From Streptomyces shenzhenensis (GTDB lineage Bacteria; Actinomycetota; Actinomycetes; Streptomycetales; Streptomycetaceae), in contig NZ_PENI01000001.1 in assembly GCF_003688995.1 (NCBI RefSeq), forward strand, positions 62,001 to 126,000: a stretch of DNA of 64,000 nt. The letters are read 5' to 3'. This document shows positions 34,876-44,196 of the stretch, piece by piece. The position numbers and the translations under genes are program-made. Under the pieces are notes generated by a model that made no database searches, was not told where the DNA came from, and saw nothing but the letters and a program-made list of their open reading frames with translations. Each line of letters starts with the position of its first letter. Position 1 is the first letter of the stretch.

Positions 34876-35747
34876 CCCTTCACGGCGCCCGCGGTCAGAC
34901 CCGCGGCCATCTTGCGCTGGACGAACAGGAACAGCACGACGATCGGCACCGCCATCATGGTGGCGCCGGCCATCATCGGCGCGTACTCGGTGCCGTGCTT
35001 GGTGGTGAAGTTGCCGAGCCACACGGTCGCGGTCTGGTGCTCCTGGCTGAGCAGCATGAGGGCGTACAGGTACTCGTTCCAGGCCTGGATGAAGCCGTAG
35101 ACGGAGGTGGCGACCATGCCGGGGGCGAGGAGGGGGAAGACGACGCGGATGAACGCGCCGGTGCGGGAGCAGCCGTCGACCATCGCGGCCTCCTCCAGCT
35201 CCTTCGGGATGTTGACGATGAAGCCGCGCAGCGTCCACACGGTGAAGGGGAGGATGAAGGTCAGGTAGGTGATGATGATGCCGGTGAGCTTGTCGTACTG
35301 CTTCAGGTCGTTCAGCAGCAGGAAGACCGGGATGATCATGGCGACGAGCGGCACCATCTGCACCGCGAGGATGCCCACGATCACGATCTTGCGGCCGCGG
35401 AAGGCGAACCGGGAGATGGCGAGCGCGGCCAGCATGCCGACGACGATGCCGATCGCCACGACGGACAGCGACACGACCAGGCTGCGCCCTACCGGGCCCC
35501 AGAAGTCGGCGATGTCCAGCGCGCGGCTGAAGTTGGACAGGGTCAGGCCCGTGGGCAGCAGGCTGGGGTCCGGGTCGATGGCGTCCTTGGCCGGCTTGAA
35601 CGCCGTGTTGAGCATCCAGTAGACGGGGAAGCCGGCGACGACGAAGACCAGGAGGCCGAGAAGGTTCCAGCCGAGCCGGGACCCGCTCCCGCGCCGGCCG
35701 CCGGTGGCGATCGCACTCGTGCCGCTCATGCCGCTCATGCTGTTCAT
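34872..35747 (-). CDS. dasC: Chitobiose ABC transporter permease DasC
   Basis: This 291-residue MalG-type permease starts at the ATG overlapping the dasB stop. After a polar leader it has six membrane helices and the EAA loop VNIPKELEEAAMVDGCSR that contacts the ATPase. It pairs with DasB to form the channel. No ATPase gene is in the operon; in streptomycetes the shared ATPase MsiK serves this transporter. Confidence 0.95.
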   Translation of the reverse strand: MNSMSGMSGTSAIATGGRRGSGSRLGWNLLGLLVFVVAGFPVYWMLNTAFKPAKDAIDPDPSLLPTGLTLSNFSRALDIADFWGPVGRSLVVSLSVVAIGIVVGMLAALAISRFAFRGRKIVIVGILAVQMVPLVAMIIPVFLLLNDLKQYDKLTGIIITYLTFILPFTVWTLRGFIVNIPKELEEAAMVDGCSRTGAFIRVVFPLLAPGMVATSVYGFIQAWNEYLYALMLLSQEHQTATVWLGNFTTKHGTEYAPMMAGATMMAVPIVVLFLFVQRKMAAGLTAGAVKG

Positions 35748-36730
35748 TCGACGTCTCCGATCTTCAGCATCTGGCGCATATAGACGGCGACCACACCGAG
35801 CAGCAGCACCACGGTGATCAGGGCGATCGCCGAGCCCTGCGCGTAGTCGTTGACCACGAAGGCGCGGTCGTAGGAGTAGGTCGTCAGCAGCTGGAACTCG
35901 GCCTCCGGGTGCCCGTTGCGCATCACGAAGACCTGCGGGAAGACGCCCATGTCCCAGATGACCGAGAGGGTCGTGAGCATCACGATGATCGGCTTGAGGA
36001 TGGGCAGGGTGACATAGCGGAAGACGCCCCAGGCGCCCGCGCCGTCGAGCCGGGCGGCCTCCTCCAGCTCCTTGGGCACCTGGGTGAGGCCCGCGCTGAG
36101 CGTGATGACCACGAAGGGCACGGCGCCCCAGATCACCAGGAGCATGATCACGGCCAGGCCCTCGGGCCCGCTCGCGAACCAGTTGTGGCCGATCAGGTCG
36201 ACGCCGGGCAGCCTGCTCAGCAGCGCGTTGAGGATGCCGTAGTCGGCGTCGAAGAGCCACTTGAAGACGGTGGTGGCGACGATGACGGGCATGCCCCAGC
36301 TCGCCACCAGCGCGATGTTGATCAGGGTCTTCACCCAGCCGGAGACCCGCTGCAGCAGCAGGGCGACCAGCATGCCGAGGACCATGGTGAAGATCACCGA
36401 GCCGGCCGCGAAGACGATCGTGCGCAGCACGACCTGCCAGAACTCACCGTCGCCGAGCACCTCGGTGAAGTTGTCAAAACCGACCGACTCGGCCGGCTGG
36501 AAGCCCCACAGCTGGGACTGCCCGAACTTCTGGAAGGACAGGGTGACCAGGCGGACCAGCGGATAGCCCATGACCAGGGCGAGGATCACCAGGCAGGGGG
36601 CGAGCAGCAGCCAGGGGGTGCCCGCACCGCCGGACGTCCGCTTTCCGCGTGGCTGTCGGGTGCCGCCCGGTGGTGGCGCCTGCCGCGGCGGCGGCAGCGT
36701 GGCGGGGGTGGTCGTGTCTGCGGCACTCAT
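35744..36730 (-). CDS. dasB: Chitobiose ABC transporter permease DasB
   Basis: This 328-residue MalF-type permease starts at ATG 36730 behind GAGGAG; the open frame upstream is ignored. It has a Pro/Gly-rich cytoplasmic leader, six membrane helices and the EAA loop TQVPKELEEAARLDGAGAW. It lies 208 bp behind dasA, which has its own strong dre-controlled promoter; the whole set reads as one operon. Confidence 0.95.
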   Translation of the reverse strand: MSAADTTTPATLPPPRQAPPPGGTRQPRGKRTSGGAGTPWLLLAPCLVILALVMGYPLVRLVTLSFQKFGQSQLWGFQPAESVGFDNFTEVLGDGEFWQVVLRTIVFAAGSVIFTMVLGMLVALLLQRVSGWVKTLINIALVASWGMPVIVATTVFKWLFDADYGILNALLSRLPGVDLIGHNWFASGPEGLAVIMLLVIWGAVPFVVITLSAGLTQVPKELEEAARLDGAGAWGVFRYVTLPILKPIIVMLTTLSVIWDMGVFPQVFVMRNGHPEAEFQLLTTYSYDRAFVVNDYAQGSAIALITVVLLLGVVAVYMRQMLKIGDVE

Positions 36731-36938
36731 CGCGCGCTCCTCAGCGGTCCCTCTGGTCGTACGAAGCCGGCATCCCGTACGGAAACCGGAACTCCGCGCG
36801 CAGGCCCGGTCCTGGCGGGCCGCGTCCGGGTACGGAGTCCGAGTCCCGGAGGCCGCGCGGCGCCGGACCCCGCGCGGCCGTACGAGAAGCAGGACCCCGC
36901 CCCGGACTCCCCCGGGGCCATGGGGCCCTGCGCTCACG

Positions 36939-38225
36939 TCACTTGGTGTTGATCACCTTGTCGATCTCGGCGTCCGCTTCCTTCGCGGCGGCCTCGACCG
37001 TCTTCTTGCCGGTGCCGATGTTCTGCAGCATGGTCTGCAGGACCTGGGCCTTCTCGACCTGGCCCCAGCCCGGGGCCATCGGCACGAACCAGTTGGACTC
37101 GGCCGCGGTGGCCGGGACGGCGGTCGCCGGGTCGTCCTTCAGGGTGGCGAGGTCCGTCTTGTTGTTGGGCAGGTTGCCCTTGCCCATCAGGCCCTTCTGG
37201 CCCTCGGGACCGGTGAAGGCGTTGATCCACTCGGCAGCGACGGCCTGGGCCTTGGACTTCACCGGGACGGCGAGGTCGGAGCCGCCGAGGAAGACCGGCA
37301 GGTTCTTGCCGGACGGGCCGGGCATCACGAAGTTCTCGAGGTTGTCCTTGAGCTTGCCGGTCTTGTCGTTCTTCGGGTCGGCCGCGGTCGCGCCCTCCCA
37401 GGCGGCGCCGAAGATCATGGCGGACTTGCCCTGGCCGTAGACGATGTAACGGTCGGACTCGTCCTTGGTCTTGTCACCGTGCATGTACTTGTCGACGACG
37501 TTCTTGAAGTCCTTGAGGCCCTTGACGGACTCGGGCGAGGAGAGGTTGGCCTTCCACTGACCGCCGTCCTCCTTGGCGATGGAGCCGCCGGCGTCGTAGA
37601 CGAAGGACATGGCCGCGTACCAGTCGCGGGTGGGCTGGTACCAGGCGTTGAACTTGTCGCCCTCCTTCTTCTGGATCTTGTCCAGGGCGGAGGTCAGCTC
37701 GGCGTAGGTCTTCGGGGGCGTCTTGACGCCGACGGAAGCGGCCACGTCCTTGCGCCAGTTGGCGACCCGGCCGCCCGCGTAGTACGGCACGCCGTAGGTC
37801 TTGCCCTCGTACGTCACCGAGGCCTTGAGGCCGTCGAGCCAGGCGGAGGAGTTGTCGAACTGGGCCGGGTCGACGGGCGCGAAGGCACCCTTGACCATGT
37901 AGCCGAGCATCTCGGTGTTGCCCATCTCGACCACGTCGGGGGCCTTGTCGGTGGCGAGCACGGCGTCCAGCTTGGTGTTCTTGTCCGGCCAGCCGTAGTA
38001 CTCGTGCTTGATCTTGATGCCGGGGTGCTTCTTCTGCACCGCGGCATCGGCGGCCTTCACCAGCTCGGGCCAGTTGTTCTGGGCGTCGACGGTGAGCCAG
38101 ACGGTCAGTTCCTTGGCATCCGCCCCGCTGCCCGAACCGCCGTCGTCCTTGCTGTCGCTGCCGCACGCCGCGATGGAGACGACCATGCCCGCGATACCGA
38201 TCGCGGCTATCAGCCTGCGCTTCAC
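36939..38225 (-). CDS. dasA: Chitobiose-binding lipoprotein DasA
   Basis: This 428-residue binding protein starts at GTG 38225 behind GGAGG. The lipobox VSIAACGS puts Cys21 as the lipidated residue, followed by an Asp/Ser/Gly linker. The mature part is a SBP_bac_1 sugar-binding protein (ELTVWLTVDAQNNWPELV; YYGWPDKNTKLDAVLATDKAPDVVEMGNTE). It captures N,N'-diacetylchitobiose for DasBC. Two dre sites lie 91-130 bp upstream. In S. coelicolor, dasA loss alters development. Confidence 0.95.
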   Translation of the reverse strand: MKRRLIAAIGIAGMVVSIAACGSDSKDDGGSGSGADAKELTVWLTVDAQNNWPELVKAADAAVQKKHPGIKIKHEYYGWPDKNTKLDAVLATDKAPDVVEMGNTEMLGYMVKGAFAPVDPAQFDNSSAWLDGLKASVTYEGKTYGVPYYAGGRVANWRKDVAASVGVKTPPKTYAELTSALDKIQKKEGDKFNAWYQPTRDWYAAMSFVYDAGGSIAKEDGGQWKANLSSPESVKGLKDFKNVVDKYMHGDKTKDESDRYIVYGQGKSAMIFGAAWEGATAADPKNDKTGKLKDNLENFVMPGPSGKNLPVFLGGSDLAVPVKSKAQAVAAEWINAFTGPEGQKGLMGKGNLPNNKTDLATLKDDPATAVPATAAESNWFVPMAPGWGQVEKAQVLQTMLQNIGTGKKTVEAAAKEADAEIDKVINTK

Positions 38226-38315
38226 GCCACCCTCCTCAGGGATGCCACAAACCCCCCTGCCTCCCCGCGGCGCGCGTCAGCGCTGTGTACCGCCCATGGG
38301 GCCGGGACCTGGACC

Positions 38316-38331
38316 AATGGTGTAGACCAGT
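38316..38331. promoter_or_regulatory. DasR box 1 upstream of dasA
   Basis: AATGGTGTAGACCAGT is the reverse complement of ACTGGTCTACACCATT, differing from the dre consensus at a single position. It lies 91 bp before the dasA start. Confidence 0.88.
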
Positions 38332-38339
38332 ACGGGGAG

Positions 38340-38355
38340 CTTGGCCCAGACCAAT
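38340..38355. promoter_or_regulatory. DasR box 2 upstream of dasA
   Basis: CTTGGCCCAGACCAAT keeps the AGACCA half and TGG of the other half of a dre, 24 bp (centre to centre) from box 1. Weaker than box 1; paired sites fit known dasA control. Confidence 0.65.
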
Positions 38356-38485
38356 AGGCCTGTCAAGGGTGTTCAAGCAGGCTCCGGACGTCCGTGATGC
38401 GACCGAGATATGCAGAGACCTTTCATTCGGCAAGCGACAGATCGGACGGACCACTTCAGCCGCGGCGGGGCCGTCCGGAGGGACC

Positions 38486-39401
<916 letters not shown>

Positions 39402-39489
39402 CTCGACCGAGGTGCTGCGCGCGGTGTGGCGCATGCACTGTTCCTGCTCTACGTTCCTCCCGTCGCCGCATGGACGGGAGGGCTCCCCG

Positions 39490-41628
39490 ATGCGTACCGC
39501 GCACGTCCGCACCATCGCCGTCTGGACTCTTGTCGCGCTCGTCGGCGCGGCCGGCTGGTCCGTGCTCGCGCTCGCCCGGGGCGAGGAGGTCTCCGCCGCC
39601 TGGATGGTCGCGGCCGCCCTCGGCTCGTACGCGATCGCCTACCGCTTCTACGCCTCGTTCATCGCCCGCAGGGTCCTCCGGGTCGACCGGACCCGGGCCA
39701 CCCCGGCGGAGCGACTCGACAACGGCATCGACTTCCACCCCACCGACCGGCGTGTGCTCCTCGGCCACCACTTCGCGGCGATCGCAGGCGCCGGGCCGCT
39801 GGTCGGACCGGTGCTGGCGGCGCAGATGGGCTATCTGCCCGGCACCGTCTGGATCATCGCCGGGGTGGTCTTCGCGGGCGCCGTCCAGGACATGGTGGTG
39901 CTGTTCTTCTCCACCCGCAGGGACGGCAGGTCCCTCGGCCAGCTGGCCCGCGAGGAGATCGGCCCGTTCGGCGGTGCGGCGGCCCTGCTCGCCGCCTTCG
40001 CCATCATGATCATCCTGCTCGGGGTGCTGGCCCTGGTCGTCGTCAACGCTCTCGCCTCCTCCCCCTGGGGCACCTTCTCCCTCGCCATGACGATCCCGAT
40101 CGCCCTGCTGATGGGCTTCTATCTGCGGGTGCTGCGCCCCGGCCGGGTGACGGAGGTGTCGCTGATCGGGGTGGCGCTGCTGCTGCTCGCGCTCGTGGGC
40201 GGGCGCTGGGTCGCCGAGTCGTCCTGGGCGGACACCTTCACCCTGGCACCCTCGACGCTGGTCGTCTGGCTGGTGGGCTACGGCTTCATCGCCTCGATCC
40301 TGCCCGTGTGGACGCTGCTCGCGCCCCGCGACTACCTCTCCACCTTCATGAAGATCGGCACGATCGTGCTGCTCGCGCTCGGGGTCGTGATCGCGCTGCC
40401 GACGCTGCGGATGGACGCGGTCACCGACTTCGCCACGCGCGGCGACGGGCCGGTCTTCGCGGGCTCGCTCTTCCCGTTCGTGTTCATCACGATCGCCTGC
40501 GGCGCCCTGTCCGGCTTCCATGCGCTGATCTCCTCCGGCACGACGCCCAAGATGATCCAGAAGGAGACGCAGATCCGGCTGATCGGCTACGGCTCCATGC
40601 TGATGGAGTCGTCCGTGGCGGTCATGGCGCTGGTGGCGGCGAGCATCATCGACCCCGGGCTGTACTTCGCGATGAACGCCCCCTCGGGGGTGATCGGCAC
40701 GACGGTGCAGAACGCCTCGCAGGTCGTGGGCAGTTGGGGCTACCACATCTCCCCCGCCGAGCTGGCGCAGGCCGCGAAGAACGTCGAGGAGTCCAGCCTG
40801 CTGTCCCGTACCGGTGGCGCGCCCACCCTGGCCGTCGGCGTCTCGGAGATCTTCGCCAAGGTCACCGGGGGCGGTCTGCGCGCCTTCTGGTACCACTTCG
40901 CAATCATGTTCGAGGCGCTGTTCATCCTGACGGCGCTGGACGCGGGCACCCGGGTGGGCCGCTTCATGCTCCAGGACACCCTCGGCAACCTCTACCGGCC
41001 GTTCCGGAACGTCAGCTGGAAGCCGGGGCTGGTGCTCACCAGCGCCCTGGTGTGCGGGCTGTGGGGCTACTTCCTGTGGGTCGGCGTGCACGAGCCGCTC
41101 GGCGGCATCAACCAGCTCTTCCCGGTCTTCGGCATCTCCAACCAGCTGCTCGCGGCGGTCGCCCTGGCCGTCTGCACCACGCTGCTGGTGAAGTCCGGCC
41201 GGCTCAAGTGGGCCTGGGTCACCGGGATCCCGCTCGCCTGGGACGCGACGGTGACGCTGACCGCGAGCTGGCAGAAGGTGTTCTCCGCCGACCCCAAGGT
41301 CGGCTTCTTCAAGCAGCGCCAGGTGTTCCAGGACGCCATCGACGCGGGACAACTGCTGCCGCCCGCCAAGGACATGGACGACATGCGCACCGTGGTCACC
41401 AACTCCACGGTGGACGGCGTCCTCTCCGCGGTGCTCGCCCTGCTGGTCGTGATCGTCGTCCTGGACGCGTTGCGAGTGTGCATCCGGCATATCCGCCGCC
41501 CGGCGCTGTCCACGCTGAGCGAGGCGCCCCATGTCGTGTCGAAGATCACCGCACCGGACGGGCTGATCCCCACGCGCGCCGAGAAGGAGGCGGCACGGCA
41601 TGCGGCCGGCACTGCGGCGGGTGGCTAG
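39490..41628 (+). CDS. cstA: Carbon starvation protein A, peptide/pyruvate transporter
   Basis: This 712-residue membrane protein starts at ATG 39490 behind GGGAGGG. It has about 16-18 helices and CstA hallmarks: NGIDFHPTDRRVLLGHHFAAIAGAGPLVGPVLAAQMGYLPG near residues 77-117 and SGTTPKMIQKETQIRLIGYG in the centre. CstA/BtsT proteins import pyruvate or peptides. It overlaps the small YbdD gene by 29 bp, the usual pairing. Confidence 0.95.
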   Translation: MRTAHVRTIAVWTLVALVGAAGWSVLALARGEEVSAAWMVAAALGSYAIAYRFYASFIARRVLRVDRTRATPAERLDNGIDFHPTDRRVLLGHHFAAIAGAGPLVGPVLAAQMGYLPGTVWIIAGVVFAGAVQDMVVLFFSTRRDGRSLGQLAREEIGPFGGAAALLAAFAIMIILLGVLALVVVNALASSPWGTFSLAMTIPIALLMGFYLRVLRPGRVTEVSLIGVALLLLALVGGRWVAESSWADTFTLAPSTLVVWLVGYGFIASILPVWTLLAPRDYLSTFMKIGTIVLLALGVVIALPTLRMDAVTDFATRGDGPVFAGSLFPFVFITIACGALSGFHALISSGTTPKMIQKETQIRLIGYGSMLMESSVAVMALVAASIIDPGLYFAMNAPSGVIGTTVQNASQVVGSWGYHISPAELAQAAKNVEESSLLSRTGGAPTLAVGVSEIFAKVTGGGLRAFWYHFAIMFEALFILTALDAGTRVGRFMLQDTLGNLYRPFRNVSWKPGLVLTSALVCGLWGYFLWVGVHEPLGGINQLFPVFGISNQLLAAVALAVCTTLLVKSGRLKWAWVTGIPLAWDATVTLTASWQKVFSADPKVGFFKQRQVFQDAIDAGQLLPPAKDMDDMRTVVTNSTVDGVLSAVLALLVVIVVLDALRVCIRHIRRPALSTLSEAPHVVSKITAPDGLIPTRAEKEAARHAAGTAAGG

Positions 41629-41809
41629 CGCACTGCGCGGACTGCGCTGGTACGTACGGGAGTTGACGGGCGAGTCGGCCTACGAACGCCATGTCACGCG
41701 GCTCCGGGAGCGGCATCCGGAGGCGGTGCCGCCGTCCCGCCGGGAATTCGAGCGGATGCGTACGGACCGTCAGGAGTCGGACCCCCGCCAGGGTTTCCGC
41801 TGCTGCTGA
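41600..41809 (+). CDS. YbdD/YjiX family (DUF466) protein
   Basis: This 69-residue protein is the standard small partner of CstA: WYVRELTGESAYERHVTRLRERHPEAVPPSRREFERMR and a C-terminal Cys pair. It is needed for function of BtsT/CstA-type pyruvate transport in enterobacteria. Its start lies inside the 3' end of cstA, so translation is coupled. Confidence 0.93.
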   Translation: MRPALRRVASALRGLRWYVRELTGESAYERHVTRLRERHPEAVPPSRREFERMRTDRQESDPRQGFRCC

Positions 41810-41816
41810 GAGCACC

Positions 41817-41843
41817 GTTTGCGACCGAAATACGGATGGGTAC
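41817..41843 (+). promoter_or_regulatory. Possible SigB/SigH-type promoter upstream of the DUF3311-symporter operon
   Basis: GTTT at 41817-41820, 17 bases, then GGGTAC at 41838-41843 resembles a stress sigma promoter, with a spacer one base longer than the usual 14-16. It is 77 bp before the DUF3311 start. Confidence 0.3.
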
Positions 41844-41919
41844 TTCCGCTTCATCGGCACCGTCACCTACATTGCCTGCGCGTTACAACTGATGATCGGC
41901 AAGGGGACGGAGCCTAGGC

Positions 41920-42183
41920 ATGTCAGATGCGCCTGAAGTGAAACCACCGGTGGTGACACCGGTACGCGTGGTCATCGCCCTGTGTCTCGTCGCACCCTTC
42001 GTGGCGATGCTGTGGGTCGGCTCCTACGCCAAGATCGACCCCACGTTCATCGGGATCCCGTTCTTCTACTGGTACCAGATGCTGTGGGTGCTGATCTCCA
42101 CCGCGCTGACCATGATCGCGTACAAGCTGTGGCAGCGTGACCAGCGCGCCCGCGGGACCCAGGGCGGAGGTGCCGCGCAGTGA
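41920..42183 (+). CDS. DUF3311 membrane protein, symporter partner
   Basis: This 87-residue protein has two membrane helices (RVVIALCLVAPFVAMLWVGSY; FFYWYQMLWVLISTALTMIAY) joined by the DUF3311 signature IDPTFIGIPFFYWYQ. The family nearly always precedes a sodium:solute symporter, as here; the symporter GTG overlaps this stop (GTGA). It is likely a small accessory subunit. Confidence 0.92.
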   Translation: MSDAPEVKPPVVTPVRVVIALCLVAPFVAMLWVGSYAKIDPTFIGIPFFYWYQMLWVLISTALTMIAYKLWQRDQRARGTQGGGAAQ

Positions 42184-43808
42184 ACGACGGCGTCAACGGC
42201 GTCGCGCTCGGCGTCTTCATCTTCTTCTTCCTGGCCGTCACGGTCCTGGGCTTCCTGGCCGCCCGCTGGCGCAAGGCCGAGAACGAGCACAGCCTGGACG
42301 AATGGGGCCTGGGCGGCCGGTCGTTCGGCACCTGGGTCACCTGGTTCCTGCTCGGCGGCGACCTGTACACGGCCTACACCTTCGTCGCCGTCCCGGCGGC
42401 GATCTACGCGGCGGGCGCGGCCGGGTTCTTCGCCGTGCCCTACACCATCCTCATCTATCCGCTGATCTTCACCTTCCTGCCGCGCCTGTGGTCGGTCTCG
42501 CACCGGCACGGCTATGTGACGACCTCGGACTTCGTGCGCGGCCGGTTCGGCTCCAAGGGGCTGTCGCTGGCGGTGGCGCTGACCGGCATCCTCGCCACGA
42601 TGCCGTACATCGCACTCCAGTTGGTGGGCATCCAGGCGGTCCTCGACGTGATGGGCGTGGGCGGCGGCGAGAACACCAACTGGTTCGTCAAGGACCTGCC
42701 GCTGCTGCTCGCCTTCGGCGTGCTGGCCGCGTACACCTACTCGTCGGGCCTCAGAGCACCCGCGCTGATCGCGTTCGTGAAGGACACGCTGATCTACATC
42801 GTGATCGCGGTGGCGATCATCTACATCCCGATCAAACTGGGCGGGTTCGACGACATCTTCGCCAAGGCGGGCGACGCCTTCGCCCAGACCAACCCGGCGA
42901 CGGGCGCGCCGCGCGGGGCGCTCGCCCCGCCGGAGGCGGGCCAGTGGACGTACGCCACGCTGGCCCTGGGCTCCGCGCTCGCGCTCTTCATGTACCCGCA
43001 CTCGATCACCGCGACGCTGTCCTCGCGCAGCCGTGAGGTGATCCGCCGCAACACCACGATCCTGCCGCTGTACTCCCTGATGCTCGGCCTGCTCGGCCTG
43101 CTGGGCTTCATGGCGATCGCGGCCGGGATCAAGGTCTCCAACGGCCAGTTGGCCATCCCGCAGCTGTTCGAGGACATGTTCCCGGCCTGGTTCGCGGGCG
43201 TGGCGTTCGCGGCGATCGGCATCGGCGCCCTGGTGCCCGCCGCCATCATGTCCATCGCGGCCGCGAACCTGTTCACCCGCAACATCTACAAGGACTTCAT
43301 CAATCCGCACGCGACGGCCGAGCAGGAGACCCGGATCTCCAAGATCGTGTCGCTGCTGGTGAAGGTGGGCGCGCTGGTCTTCGTCCTGACCATGGACAAG
43401 ACGGTCGCCATCAACTTCCAGCTGCTGGGCGGCATCTGGATCCTGCAGACCTTCCCGGCCCTGGTGGGCGGCCTGTTCACCCGCTGGTTCCACCGCTGGG
43501 CGCTGCTCGCGGGCTGGGCCGTCGGCATGGTGTACGGCACGGTCGCCGCCTACGGGGTGGCCTCGCCGACGCAGAAGCACTTCGGCGGCTCGGCCGAGGA
43601 GATCCCCGGGATCGGCGAGATCGGTTACATCGGCACGACGGCGTTCGTGCTCAACGTCCTCGTCACCGTCGTCCTGACCTTCGTCCTGAAGGCCGTCAAG
43701 GCCCCGGAGGGCGTGGACGAGACGAGCCCGGACGACTACACGGCCGACGCCGGCGCGCCGGGCGTCCAGGTGGAGCTCCCGCCCGCGACCGCGGGCGCCG
43801 GTCGCTGA
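42180..43808 (+). CDS. Sodium:solute symporter, monocarboxylate permease (MctP type)
   Basis: This 542-residue SSS-family transporter has 13 predicted helices and the motifs GGRSFGTWVTWFLLGGDLYTAYTFVAVPA and IATMPYIALQLVGI-type sequence typical of MctP monocarboxylate (lactate, pyruvate, acetate) uptake. It starts at GTG 42180, coupled to DUF3311, and ends before a strong hairpin. With cstA-ybdD upstream it makes a carboxylate-uptake neighbourhood. Confidence 0.9.
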   Translation: MNDGVNGVALGVFIFFFLAVTVLGFLAARWRKAENEHSLDEWGLGGRSFGTWVTWFLLGGDLYTAYTFVAVPAAIYAAGAAGFFAVPYTILIYPLIFTFLPRLWSVSHRHGYVTTSDFVRGRFGSKGLSLAVALTGILATMPYIALQLVGIQAVLDVMGVGGGENTNWFVKDLPLLLAFGVLAAYTYSSGLRAPALIAFVKDTLIYIVIAVAIIYIPIKLGGFDDIFAKAGDAFAQTNPATGAPRGALAPPEAGQWTYATLALGSALALFMYPHSITATLSSRSREVIRRNTTILPLYSLMLGLLGLLGFMAIAAGIKVSNGQLAIPQLFEDMFPAWFAGVAFAAIGIGALVPAAIMSIAAANLFTRNIYKDFINPHATAEQETRISKIVSLLVKVGALVFVLTMDKTVAINFQLLGGIWILQTFPALVGGLFTRWFHRWALLAGWAVGMVYGTVAAYGVASPTQKHFGGSAEEIPGIGEIGYIGTTAFVLNVLVTVVLTFVLKAVKAPEGVDETSPDDYTADAGAPGVQVELPPATAGAGR

Positions 43809-43848
43809 GAGGCGCCCCCAACGGGCGCGAGCGACCGCGCCCACCCCG

Positions 43849-43888
43849 CAACGGGCCGCCGAAGCCGACCGGCAACGGCGGCCCGTTG
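43849..43888 (+). terminator. Terminator after the symporter gene
   Basis: A perfect 13-bp stem (CAACGGGCCGCCG at 43849-43861 with its complement at 43876-43888) lies 40 bp past the symporter stop and before the B12 riboswitch. Confidence 0.82.
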
Positions 43889-43937
43889 ACGTACGACACA
43901 ACATCTGGGGGTGCCACGACGGCCCGGCACTAGATGT

Positions 43938-44062
43938 ATGCTCATGCTCGCTGTCGCCGCAGGGGAATCCGGTGCGAATCCGGAACTGTCCCGCAACGGT
44001 GTACTCATGCGTGTATGCCCGCATACCCGCATGCAGGCTCAGTCCGAGGACCTGCCGACAGC
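43938..44062 (+). promoter_or_regulatory. Cobalamin (B12) riboswitch controlling nrdAB
   Basis: The conserved aptamer core is easy to read: AGGGGAATCCGGTGCGAATC at 43961-43980, then CGGAACTGTCCCGCAACGG, and the distal B12 box AGTCCGAGGACCTGCCGACA at 44041-44060. This is the cobalamin riboswitch known before nrdABS in streptomycetes; vitamin B12 shuts down the class Ia reductase when the B12-dependent class II enzyme (nrdJ) can work. The 5' limit is approximate. Confidence 0.93.
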
Positions 44063-44087
44063 GCACCCGGCCGTCCGGTCCGGGTGC
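44063..44087 (+). terminator. Riboswitch expression-platform hairpin
   Basis: GCACCCGG at 44063-44070 pairs with CCGGGTGC at 44080-44087 directly after the B12 box. It is well placed to be the attenuator that ends transcription when cobalamin is bound, 109 bp before the nrdA start. Confidence 0.6.
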
Positions 44088-44196
44088 CCTGACGTCCGGG
44101 CCTCGTGGAATGGGCCGGCGGAGGCGACGCCGTGCGCGCTCGTGTGCTGCCCCCTGCCCTCCGCGAGGCCCCGTGCCGAGCGAGGGAGAGCCCCAC

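Noticed and set aside
39426..41666. 746-codon frame overlapping cstA
   Set aside because: It is a +1-frame shadow, Arg/Gly-rich with no membrane helices, while cstA is clearly recognisable.
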